A DNA stretch of 64,000 bases. Origin: UBA2991 sp965221735 (GTDB lineage: Bacteria > Chloroflexota > Dehalococcoidia > Tepidiformales > Tepidiformaceae). This document shows positions 1 to 7,042 of the stretch, piece after piece (within the stretch, counting starts at the first letter, position 1; each line of letters opens with the position of its first letter). The DNA lies in assembly GCA_965221735.1 (NCBI GenBank), contig OZ244910.1, positions 124,001 through 188,000 on the forward strand, written 5' to 3'. Under the pieces are notes generated by a model that worked only from the letters and a program-made list of their open reading frames with translations, did not search any database and had not been told where the DNA came from. The position numbers and the translations under genes were made by a program.

Positions 1-1
1 C

Positions 2-1894
2 TACGGACACAGACTTCTGCTTGTTGTCCTAGCGGTTGCCACATCCCTCTGGGTGCTGGTGTCCGGCGTGGAGAGTGCGCTGGCAGTGGGCGACACAGTC
101 ACCACCGAGCTCCAACCCGGGTGGAACCTCGCCGGCTGGACCGGCGAGGAGGCGGATGTCGACTCCGTCTTTGTGGCGATTCCCGAACTGGTCATTGCCT
201 ACGCCTGGGATGCGCACGAGCAACGCTACGTCCTGGCCTACCGGGATGGCGAGACTGCGTTCGGCGACCTTCAGACGCTTTCGCCCGGGATGGGGCTGTG
301 GCTATTCCTGGACGGCGAGGAGACGGTGCCCTGGGAGCGGCCGTACGTGCGGGAGGCTGGCCTCGCGGACCTGCGGCGCGGCTGGAATCTCGTCACTTGG
401 GCCGGAGACGACGGGGTCGTCACTGCCGTCGCCCTGGCCGAATTGGAGGGCATCCTCCTCGAGACGTGGGGAGCGGACGGCAGCGCCCCGCAGGCGCTGG
501 AGCGGGGCCGGCCCATCTGGCTCAGGGTCTCTCAGGCGAAGCAGTGGTGGCAGCTGACGCCGCCGCCCCGCATCGAGTTCAAGGGTGAGTTCACGCCGGC
601 GCGCCAGCGGGAACTGCGGGCCTACGTCGACGATGTGGTGGCGTTCTTCGTCAGGCGCCACGGGGTTGCCGTACCCGGCCTCACGGTCCGGTTCGGCGAC
701 GCTGCTTCGGACGTATGGTGCGGGGGCTACGGTTGGAGGACGATCGGTATACGGGAACTCTGCATTACCGCGTTGCCGCACGAGTACGCCCACGCCGTGC
801 AGGAGTATCTCGCCGTGCGCGATACGGACGGCAACTGGGGCGTGATGAGGGGCGAGGAACGGATAGGACCGGCGTGGCTGAGCGAAGGCGCTGCCAACCA
901 CGCCGCCGCGGTGTACGAGGACCTGAACGGCAGCGGTTCGATCAACCAGTGGAACGCCGAAGCGCTCGACATCGGGCTCGCGAACGGCAACAGCCTTGAG
1001 GCGATTGAGAAGGACATGGGCGTGGGCGGGGATCCGGGGGCGAACTACCCCCTAGCGTCACTCGCCGCCAGCTGGATTGTCGAGAACCACGGAGAGGCGG
1101 CGCTGTACGACTATTACGATGTTCGCAACGGAGTCTTCCGGTGGCGGAGCGCCTTCCACGAGGTCTTTGGCATGCCCGTTGACCAGTTCTACGAGAGATT
1201 CGAAGACTACCGCGAGGGCCTGGCAGCCCAGAGGCCCCGGGTCGCGGGCAGGGTCATTGGACCCGGCGGGGAGGGACAGGCAGGGGTTCGCGTCGAGGCT
1301 ATCCCCCAGGGCGAAGGGAGGGCCTGGCGGATGAACACGGACGACGCCGGGACCTTCTCCGGGACGGCCCTGGAGGGAACCTACCGCCTGTCGCTGTTCC
1401 TAGGTGACACGTCCTGCCACCTCGGCTGGCATGGAGATCCCGAGGGATACACGGCGAGTCGTTCGACGATCGCGGTGCTGGACATACCAGCGGATGCCCG
1501 AAGTGACATCGTCATACCGCTTCCGCGGCCGGCGCAGGAGATGTGCAGGACCATTACAGGCAGGCTTGCCGACGGGGAAGGGAATCCCTATTCGGAGCCG
1601 CCCTGGGTCGTCGCCTGGCCTGTCCACGACCAAGACGGCTACACGGGCAAGGATGCGAACGTGCTTGGCGTGTTCGCCCTTGATGTGCGGGTAGGGGGCA
1701 CCTTTGGACTCTCGTTGCACTCCTACTACGCACGAGAGTGCGCTGTCTCGCCCCACCCGAACCTCGATCCGCAAGACGTCGACTCGAAGGCGCGGATATC
1801 CGTCGGAGAGCGAGATGTGGATGGGATCATCATCACTGTCACAACCGGCCCACGGCGGCCGAAGCAGTTTGTCGACTGCACGGTCGCGAGGTGA
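2..1894 (+). CDS. Secreted zinc-metallopeptidase-like protein, N terminus cut by window edge
   Basis: The frame is open from base 2, so the true start lies before the window. The first visible residues are a hydrophobic export segment (LLLVVLAVATSLWVLVSG). Two copies of a ~65-residue module follow, starting GWNLAGW and GWNLVTW. The middle domain has HEYAH (bases ~779-793), an HExxH zinc motif, and about 30 residues later SEGAANHAA, a plausible third-ligand Glu as in gluzincins. The last ~220 residues look like two carboxypeptidase-regulatory-like beta-sandwiches (VAGRVIGPGGEG, TITGRLADGEG). It is probably a surface or secreted peptidase; the substrate is unknown. The family placement is inferred from motifs only. 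Confidence 0.72.
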   Translation, partial: YGHRLLLVVLAVATSLWVLVSGVESALAVGDTVTTELQPGWNLAGWTGEEADVDSVFVAIPELVIAYAWDAHEQRYVLAYRDGETAFGDLQTLSPGMGLWLFLDGEETVPWERPYVREAGLADLRRGWNLVTWAGDDGVVTAVALAELEGILLETWGADGSAPQALERGRPIWLRVSQAKQWWQLTPPPRIEFKGEFTPARQRELRAYVDDVVAFFVRRHGVAVPGLTVRFGDAASDVWCGGYGWRTIGIRELCITALPHEYAHAVQEYLAVRDTDGNWGVMRGEERIGPAWLSEGAANHAAAVYEDLNGSGSINQWNAEALDIGLANGNSLEAIEKDMGVGGDPGANYPLASLAASWIVENHGEAALYDYYDVRNGVFRWRSAFHEVFGMPVDQFYERFEDYREGLAAQRPRVAGRVIGPGGEGQAGVRVEAIPQGEGRAWRMNTDDAGTFSGTALEGTYRLSLFLGDTSCHLGWHGDPEGYTASRSTIAVLDIPADARSDIVIPLPRPAQEMCRTITGRLADGEGNPYSEPPWVVAWPVHDQDGYTGKDANVLGVFALDVRVGGTFGLSLHSYYARECAVSPHPNLDPQDVDSKARISVGERDVDGIIITVTTGPRRPKQFVDCTVAR

Positions 1895-1912
1895 GGAGAG
1901 CGGCGCGCTCCA

Positions 1913-1938
1913 CTCAGTGAGCAACGCGAACGCTCTTC
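1913..1938 (+). repeat. CTCA...GCTC hairpin-family repeat, single copy
   Basis: CTCAGTGAGC-AAC-GCGAACGCTCTTC just after the stop of the upstream gene matches units of the arrays at 5.2-5.5, 15.0-15.1, 34.1 and 59.7 kb. It sits in the usual place for the family, directly 3' of a gene. Confidence 0.55.
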
Positions 1939-2033
1939 CCCCTCGCGGTAACCTTTTGCGACCCCCGGCGTTGTTCCCGTCATACCAGGCGTGCGCACAG
2001 GCGTCCGTGGGCCCTGCGCGTGGGCGGAACAGG

Positions 2034-2062
2034 TTGACCGTCGGGCATGCGAAACGTAGGCT
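2034..2062 (+). promoter_or_regulatory. Sigma70-like promoter for the Ig-like protein
   Basis: TTGACC (2034-2039), a 17-nt spacer, then TAGGCT (2057-2062). This is the best two-box promoter in the window and implies a ~330-nt untranslated leader before the TTG start at 2396. Confidence 0.55.
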
Positions 2063-2395
2063 CGCCCCCAACTCTGACCGCTTCTGTACCACGGAGAAAG
2101 GAGGCCGCTTTCCCCCGCTGAGCGAGGCGCGCGCGCAGGCCCCAGAGGCCCGCGCGAGAGACGTGAGACGCGAGGGTTTCACCCATAGACACCACGCACA
2201 GGGGAACGGCCCGGACCCGTCTGGATGCCTAGCGCCAGGCACTGGCGGCAGAACGAGCGGGCGGCCCCTCAGAGGATGCGGAGGAACCCCCTCTGCAACC
2301 GCCCGCACGATCCGGGCGAGTCCGGAACACGACCGGCCCGCACGGGCCACGGAACAAGACCGAATCAACACCCAACTGAAAAAGGGGTACTAGAT

Positions 2396-4255
2396 TTGAA
2401 GAAGAACTTCATTAGCGCCATTGCCGGCTGGAAGTCCGCCGCGCTCCTGGCGCTCGTAGCAATGGTGGCGGCCGTCGCGTTCAGCGGCGTCCTCTCCACC
2501 ACCAAGACAGCCGACGCTGTTCTCGGCGTCACGCCTAACAACACCACCGTCGCTCCGGGCGCATCGGTTACCCTCACCACTGGCACCATTAGCGTCGCAT
2601 CCGGCGGTTGGACAACGTGGACGCTGACCACCACGGGCGCGGCGGAGGCCACGTTCGAGGCCAGTGACGGCGCTACCCTGGTTTGTCAGGACGTCGCCCG
2701 TGTTGGCACTTGTGACGCGGACGCCTCTGACGCCACCTTGAGTGTGAAGGTGAAAATCGCCAGTGATTCCGGCACCGGCGCCGTTGTCGTGAGGGTGGGA
2801 CTGCTTGAGACCCCGAATACCACGGACGCCGTGGTACTGACGGTCGCTCCGACCCTCGTGCCGACGAAGATCACACTCACGCCATCGAAGAAGGCACATT
2901 CGGCCTCGAAAACGACTGAGGCAGAACTGCCCGTCATGAACGTCAAGGTAACGAACAGCGTAGGCAAAGGCGTGGCGGTCCCGGTCAGCCTGACCACGAC
3001 CCTGGGTCTGTTCACCACAGCCAGTGGCGGTTGCGCCACCGGCGGCGGCACCCTTGCCTGCACGACAGCTGCAACCCAGGCAACGCCGGACGCTCCGACG
3101 ACTGACGGCCTGCTTGCAGCCGTGCCCGCGTTGTCACCAGTGGCCAACCGGCCAGGGGTGGCGACAGTGACGGCCACCGTCGTGGGTTACCCCTCGGTGA
3201 CGGCCACGGCCACGGTCACGTTCTTCGGCCTGCCCAAGAACATTGAAGCCTCGCCTCAGCAGGGCTCCATCCAGATCGGCGGCAGCACGTTCGTCGTGGT
3301 GACCGTAACCGACGCCGCGGGCTCCCCCGTCTCGGGGATCTTCTTCGGTGGCGCGGACCGGCCGGTAACGACCAAGGGTCCGTCGGTGATCGCGAAGGCG
3401 ATCGGAGCCGACTTCAACCGTGACTACGACGCCAATGGCGACCGCAAGGCCGACAAGGGCGACATCCAGGCCTGCGGGAACGACGAAGACGACACTACTA
3501 CCCCGGCTGATTCGACCAACCTGACTTCAGATGGGACGAACGACGGGGACGACCTCCCCGCTGGCACGAACCAGGATGGCCAGTGCGTCATCATGGTGTC
3601 GGCGGATGGGCCTCCTGCACCTGCAGCGCGCGGTGCGCACACGGTGAACGCGGTTCTGGCGACGGTGCCACCGAACTCGGCGACGGCGACGGTCAACGTC
3701 GGCGGACCGCCGGCCACCATCATGAGCGACGCTCCTGAGTCGGTTGAGCCGCTGAGCGAGACGTCGGTCAACCTCACCGTCCTTGACGACGAGGGAATTG
3801 CTGTCGGCGAGACCGCTCTGGACATCGACCTGATCAGCCCGCAGGGCTTGATCACGGCGAATCCGACGACCACCAAGGACGGCAAGGCGACATTCAGTTT
3901 CATTGCTGCCCTGGACGGTGAAGTGGTCTTCCGCGTTGCCGCTGGCACGCCGGGTGTGGACCAGATCACTGACTCCATCACCATCATCGTCGGTGCTCCG
4001 CCAGCCGAGGAGCCCGAGGCTCCGCCGGCCACGTGGAACAACGACCTCGTCTCCGGCCAGAACCTCGTGGTCTGGAACGGCGCTGACGGCGCCGACCCGT
4101 CCGAGGGCGCTGCTGACGGCGTGTCGGCCATCTGGTCGTACAACACCGGCAGTGGTAGCTGGGACGGCTACTTCCCGGATGCTGCGGATGTCCCGGGTGG
4201 CAACACCCTGACGTCGCTCAGCAACGGCCAGGCCTACGTGGTCATCGTCGACTAA
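2396..4255 (+). CDS. Exported Ig-like repeat protein with C-terminal GWNL-type module
   Basis: A 619-residue exported protein. I chose the TTG at 2396 because it follows an AAAAAGGGG purine stretch and puts a signal peptide (KSAALLALVAMVAAVAFSGV, then a cleavage-like TADA) at the N terminus; an ATG at 2225 would place 57 unlikely residues before it. The body is Thr/Val/Ala-rich with invasin/Big-type Ig-like repeats (VTVTDAAGSPVSG, LTVLDDEGIAVGE). An Asp-rich DFNRDYDANGDRKADKGD segment near residue 340 resembles a dockerin/EF-hand calcium loop. The last ~75 residues (SGQNLVVWNG ... SLSNGQAYVVIVD) match the module repeated in the gene at 2-1894. Likely a surface or S-layer-type structural protein. 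Confidence 0.68.
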   Translation: MKKNFISAIAGWKSAALLALVAMVAAVAFSGVLSTTKTADAVLGVTPNNTTVAPGASVTLTTGTISVASGGWTTWTLTTTGAAEATFEASDGATLVCQDVARVGTCDADASDATLSVKVKIASDSGTGAVVVRVGLLETPNTTDAVVLTVAPTLVPTKITLTPSKKAHSASKTTEAELPVMNVKVTNSVGKGVAVPVSLTTTLGLFTTASGGCATGGGTLACTTAATQATPDAPTTDGLLAAVPALSPVANRPGVATVTATVVGYPSVTATATVTFFGLPKNIEASPQQGSIQIGGSTFVVVTVTDAAGSPVSGIFFGGADRPVTTKGPSVIAKAIGADFNRDYDANGDRKADKGDIQACGNDEDDTTTPADSTNLTSDGTNDGDDLPAGTNQDGQCVIMVSADGPPAPAARGAHTVNAVLATVPPNSATATVNVGGPPATIMSDAPESVEPLSETSVNLTVLDDEGIAVGETALDIDLISPQGLITANPTTTKDGKATFSFIAALDGEVVFRVAAGTPGVDQITDSITIIVGAPPAEEPEAPPATWNNDLVSGQNLVVWNGADGADPSEGAADGVSAIWSYNTGSGSWDGYFPDAADVPGGNTLTSLSNGQAYVVIVD

Positions 4256-4280
4256 CCTGTCCGCAACCAACCCCACCCCT

Positions 4281-4301
4281 GGCCCCGCCTCGCGCGGGGC
4301 C
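4281..4301 (+). terminator. Hairpin after the Ig-like gene
   Basis: GGCCCCGC-CTCGC-GCGGGGCC, a perfect 8-bp stem 25 nt after the stop codon. There is no T tract, so it may be a weak terminator or an mRNA 3'-end stabiliser. Confidence 0.4.
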
Positions 4302-4359
4302 GGGGGACCGGGGAAGGTCCGGGCTTTAGCCATACGGACAGACAAAGGAGCAAAACGGA

Positions 4360-5133
4360 ATGACCAAGACTCTTAAGTGGCTCGGGGGAGGCGTTGCGGC
4401 GGTCATGCTGCTTGGCCTCGCCGGCCTCTTCAGTGGAGAGGTGGCCGAGGCCCAGCCGTCTGGCCCGCCTCACCGCTTCGCCGGCTCCGTGACCCTCGAC
4501 GATGAACCCGCGGCCGCTGGCACGTCGGTCACCGCCGTCGTCAACGGCGCCGAGTGTGGCTCGGCCACCGTCATCGAGAGCGCTGCCGGTTCTACCTACG
4601 CGCTCGACGTGCCCGACAGCTGCGCCGATGCCGGCGACACCGTCTCCTTCCATGTCGGGGGCTACGCAGCCGCCGAATCTGGAACCTGGAGCGTTGGCGG
4701 CCGCACCGACCTCGACCTGACGGCCTCCTCGGCCATGGCTGAAGAGCCCATGGATGACATGGGCGACGAGTGCCCGGACGAGATGGCTGACGACGGCATG
4801 GGTGAGGGCGACGAGCCCGCCGAGCCGTCCGAGCCTGAGGAGCCCGCCGAGCCGTCCGAGCCTGCAGAGCCCATGGATGACATGGGTGACGACATGGCCG
4901 ACGACTGCCCGACGGACGACATGGGCGACGAGGACGACATGGACGACATGGATGACATGGACGACATGGACGACATGGATGACATGGACGACATGGACGA
5001 CATGGCTCCGGAAGCCGGCGACACCGGCACCGGCCTCGCGACCAGCACCAGCACCTCGCTGGCTGCCCTCCTCGGTGTCACCGCCCTCGCAGTTCTGCTG
5101 GGCAGCTACACCTTCGCCCGCCGCCGCCGCTAG
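4360..5133 (+). CDS. Exported Asp/Met-repeat protein with LPxTG-like C terminus
   Basis: A 257-residue protein. ATG is preceded by AAAGGAG 9 nt upstream. It has a signal peptide (VAAVMLLGLAGLFSG...AEA), a ~95-residue beta-rich domain (FAGSVTLDDEPAAAGTSV...YALDVPDSCADAGDTVSF) resembling an Ig-like or CnaB-like fold, and two acidic Pro-Glu segments (PAEPSEPEE). Seven or eight DDM triplets follow. The end reads PEAGDTG, a transmembrane helix and RRRR, the layout of a sortase signal although the first and fourth positions differ from LPxTG. It is probably wall- or membrane-anchored, with the acidic Met-containing repeat perhaps binding metal ions. No sortase gene is in the window. Confidence 0.68.
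   Translation: MTKTLKWLGGGVAAVMLLGLAGLFSGEVAEAQPSGPPHRFAGSVTLDDEPAAAGTSVTAVVNGAECGSATVIESAAGSTYALDVPDSCADAGDTVSFHVGGYAAAESGTWSVGGRTDLDLTASSAMAEEPMDDMGDECPDEMADDGMGEGDEPAEPSEPEEPAEPSEPAEPMDDMGDDMADDCPTDDMGDEDDMDDMDDMDDMDDMDDMDDMDDMAPEAGDTGTGLATSTSTSLAALLGVTALAVLLGSYTFARRRR
4932..5003 (+). repeat. 9-bp tandem repeat encoding Asp-Asp-Met
   Basis: GACGACATG units (with GAT/GAC wobble) in perfect frame, encoding consecutive DDM triplets. A likely site of copy-number variation by slippage. Confidence 0.8.
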
Positions 5134-5158
5134 ACCTCTAGCGCCGTAAGGCACAACC

Positions 5159-5186
5159 CGAAAGGGGCCCTCCGGGGCCCCTTTCG
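5159..5186 (+). terminator. Intrinsic terminator after the DDM-repeat gene
   Basis: AAAGGGGCCC-TCCG-GGGCCCCTTT with one more C-G and G-C pair outside: a perfect 12-bp stem, 25 nt after the stop, whose 3' arm ends in TTT. The clearest terminator in the first 10 kb. Confidence 0.7.
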
Positions 5187-5194
5187 TGATCCCG

Positions 5195-5464
5195 GGGAGA
5201 GCGCCGCGCTCGCGCGGCTGAGTGGAGCGGCGGACTACCGTCCGCCTGAGGAGAGCGCCCGGCGCTGCGCGCCATCGCTGAGAAGAGCGCACGGCTTTCG
5301 CCGCGCTGAGCAGGGAGACACCCGCCGGCACGGACACACCGCAACGGCCCCACTCAGGCGCGCCCTGCGCGCCGCTCTCCTCAGCAAGCGGCGCAGCCGC
5401 GAGCGCTCTTCTCAGCCGCGCATCGCGCGGCGCTCCCCTCAGCGAGCAACGCGAGCGCTCTCCT
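5195..5464. repeat. Array of about eight hairpin repeats, two opposed blocks
   Basis: Fills the 345-bp gap between genes. Four units read on the - strand (5196-5300) face four on the + strand (5353-5464). Each unit is CTCA, a GC arm, a 3-4 nt loop, the complementary arm, then GCTC; neighbours join through CTCTTCTCAG or CTCTCCTCAG. Example arms are GGCGCGC/GCGCGCC, CCGCGC/GCGCGG and GGCGGAC/GTCCGCC, so arms differ between units but stay self-complementary. Confidence 0.75.
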
Positions 5465-5465
5465 T

Positions 5466-5471
5466 TACACT
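5466..5471 (+). promoter_or_regulatory. -10 box TACACT, leaderless start
   Basis: TACACT ends exactly 7 nt before the ATG at 5479, which would put transcription start at the A of the ATG. No ribosome binding site precedes this gene. Confidence 0.5.
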
Positions 5472-5478
5472 CCCCCCG

Positions 5479-6075
5479 ATGAAGAACTGGATCATCGCCG
5501 CGCTCGTCGCCGCGATCGCGCTCACGCTCGTCGCCGGCGCCGTCGCGCAGTCGCGCACGGCGCAGCCGACGGCGCGGGTCCAGCTACGCATCTGGGAGGA
5601 GTACGAGCAGCCGCACAAGAACTGGGTCAGCATCCGCACCGACGGCGCCCCCTGGGGCGCCGTCACCCCCCGCCTCCACTTCGACGACGGTGTCACGCCC
5701 GACGGCCGCTACCGCTACGCCGAGCTCACCATCGACACCGCCGTCCCCGACCCCATCCCCACCGGCCTGCGCGTCACCGACACGTCCTGCTACCGGGGCC
5801 AGTTCAACGCCTTCCTCACGCTGAACGGCTTCATCCACAACGTCACCGGCGCCACCGTCCGCGACGTGACGGTCACGGCCGCCCTGCGCGAACGCACGGG
5901 CGAGGAGGTCGCGCAGGCGGCGGCTATCGCCCTGCACGGCATCTCGCCCTGGGGCAAGCGTGCGCTGGCGATCAACTTCTTCAGCGCCCTCGGCAGGCAG
6001 GGCACGTGCCACGTCGTCGCCATCGAGTACGACGCCACGATCCGCTACGACGAGCCCCAGGCGGCCCCGGAATGA
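5479..6075 (+). CDS. Small exported protein with the IRVW/RPEGG module (paralog 1)
   Basis: A 198-residue protein with a clear signal peptide (MKNWIIAALVAAIALTLVAGAVAQ). Residues ~30-85 (VQLRIWEEYEQPHKNWVSIR...GRYRYAELTI) form a module also seen in the next gene and twice in each RCC1-like protein at 42.8 and 44.9 kb. The C-terminal ~100 residues (NGFIHNVTGATVRDVTVTAAL) look like a beta-sandwich with two Cys that may pair. The start overlaps the tail of the hairpin array promoter; the stop overlaps the next ATG by 4 nt, so the two are co-transcribed. No known function recognised. Confidence 0.7.
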   Translation: MKNWIIAALVAAIALTLVAGAVAQSRTAQPTARVQLRIWEEYEQPHKNWVSIRTDGAPWGAVTPRLHFDDGVTPDGRYRYAELTIDTAVPDPIPTGLRVTDTSCYRGQFNAFLTLNGFIHNVTGATVRDVTVTAALRERTGEEVAQAAAIALHGISPWGKRALAINFFSALGRQGTCHVVAIEYDATIRYDEPQAAPE

Positions 6076-6656
6076 TCAAGAACGCCGTCATCGCCGCCCT
6101 CGCCGTGGTCCTGGCCCTCTCGATCGCCGGCGTCGTCGCCCAGACGCAGCGCACGGCCACGGTGCAGGTGCGCATCTACGAGGACATCGAGGATCCGGGG
6201 GCGCACTACATCTCCTCCCGCCCCCACGGCGGCGAGTGGACCGAGTCGCGCGAGGTCCCGCCCCTCAACGACGGCTTCGTCCAGGCCGGGCGCTACCGCT
6301 TCGTCAACGTCTGGGTCGGCGCCACCGTCCCCCAGCCCATCCCCCCCGCCGTCGAGCTGTTCGACCTCGAGTGCACCGACCACGTCCACCCGAACGGGTT
6401 CCACCGCATCCTGCGCGGCTCCCTCCGCAACCTCGCGAACGCAACGCTGACGGACGTCACGATCACCGCCGCCCTCGTCAACGAGGACGGCGTCGAGATG
6501 CTGCAGGTCACGGACGAGATCGGTGGCGCCATCGCGCACGGCGGCGAGCGGCCGTTCCTGGTCAACTTCATCGGCGCCCCCAACGTGGCCGGAACCTGCC
6601 CCATCGTCAGCATCGACTACACCGCCACCGTCCGCTACGAAGTCCCCATCCCGTAG
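6072..6656 (+). CDS. Small exported protein with the IRVW/RPEGG module (paralog 2)
   Basis: A 194-residue protein. The ATG at 6072 overlaps the previous stop (ATGA) and begins a signal peptide (IKNAVIAALAVVLALSIAGVVAQ); a longer open frame upstream is ignored because it would bury that peptide. It is paralogous to the preceding protein throughout: VQVRIYEDIEDPG...RPHGGEW...GRYRFVNVWV, then NGFHRILRGSLRNLANATLTDVTITAAL, with the same two C-terminal Cys positions. Tandem duplication is likely. Function unknown; probably a secreted or periplasm-like component. Confidence 0.72.
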   Translation: MIKNAVIAALAVVLALSIAGVVAQTQRTATVQVRIYEDIEDPGAHYISSRPHGGEWTESREVPPLNDGFVQAGRYRFVNVWVGATVPQPIPPAVELFDLECTDHVHPNGFHRILRGSLRNLANATLTDVTITAALVNEDGVEMLQVTDEIGGAIAHGGERPFLVNFIGAPNVAGTCPIVSIDYTATVRYEVPIP

Positions 6657-6678
6657 GAGTGGTTCGCGACTGCCGGTC

Positions 6679-6706
6679 TTGCTATCCACAACCATCTTGC
6701 TAGACT
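6679..6706 (+). promoter_or_regulatory. Promoter TTGCTA-16-TAGACT
   Basis: -35-like TTGCTA (6679-6684), 16-nt spacer, TGC-extended -10 TAGACT (6701-6706). The ATG of the next gene is 9 nt beyond the -10 box, so its mRNA is leaderless or nearly so. Confidence 0.5.
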
Positions 6707-6715
6707 AACGTCGCG

Positions 6716-6973
6716 ATGGCGCTCACCTTCAACCCCCGCGAGGCGGTCCAGAAACTCCGCGAGAACGGCATGGACGAACCCCTCGCGGGCGCAACCGTGG
6801 AAGTGGTCGAAGAGGCCACCGGCGCGCTCGTCACGCGGGAGTACCTCGACGCCCGCTTCGCGGAGCAGCGCGCCGAGTTCTACCACGCCCTCTGGGTCTT
6901 CGGCGGCGGCATCGTGACGATCAACGCGGTCATCGCCACCGCCGTCGTCACCATTACCCAGGTGCTCGCCTAG
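6716..6973 (+). CDS. DUF1640/CCDC90-like coiled-coil membrane protein
   Basis: An 85-residue protein. The N-terminal half (FNPREAVQKLRENGMDEPLAGATVEVVEEA...LVTREYLDARFAEQRAEF) has the layout of the DUF1640 family: a short helical head, then a coiled coil starting at a 'T+E/DL' step. A single C-terminal membrane helix follows (VFGGGIVTINAVIATAVVTITQV). Two relatives occur in the window (13.9 and 15.6 kb). Bacterial members have no settled function; mitochondrial relatives regulate a calcium channel. Start set by the promoter immediately upstream. Confidence 0.6.
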   Translation: MALTFNPREAVQKLRENGMDEPLAGATVEVVEEATGALVTREYLDARFAEQRAEFYHALWVFGGGIVTINAVIATAVVTITQVLA

Positions 6974-6982
6974 CGGCCGGCC

Positions 6983-7024
6983 CCGCCACTCACTATTGAC
7001 CATCCACTAGCCACTATTCACTCA
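6983..7024 (-). repeat. TAGTGNN heptad repeat block
   Basis: On the - strand the gap between two genes reads as imperfect heptads of TAGTGNN type (GAGTGAA TAGTGGC TAGTGGA TGGTCAA TAGTGAG). The same units appear at 31.3, 48.7 and 59.6 kb, always just after gene ends. Confidence 0.55.
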
Positions 7025-7042
7025 GCACCAGACACTCTTTCC

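Larger units (their letters stand above)
1895..2395. other. 501-bp intergenic region: hairpin repeat plus long leader
   Basis: No convincing gene. It opens with one copy of the CTCA...GCTC hairpin repeat family (about 1913-1938), then a sigma70-like promoter (2034-2062). A ~330-nt GC-rich leader follows, containing a perfect CGCCAG-GCA-CTGGCG hairpin near 2232-2247. The open frame running through 2225-2395 encodes no signal peptide or recognisable domain and is treated as non-coding leader. Confidence 0.5.

Noticed and set aside
2190..2260. c-di-GMP riboswitch: CACGCACAGGGGAAC resembles the GEMM-I motif CACGCACAGGG.
   Set aside because: The second conserved strand (GACGCAAAGCC) and its stem are absent downstream, so the match is probably chance in the long leader.
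1400..2371. Long - strand frame opposite the first gene.
   Set aside because: It is a reading-frame shadow of the GC-rich coding strand with no domain signature.
2225..2395. N-terminal extension of the Ig-like protein from ATG 2225.
   Set aside because: It would put 57 charged residues before a clear signal peptide, and the TTG at 2396 has a purine-rich ribosome-binding stretch.
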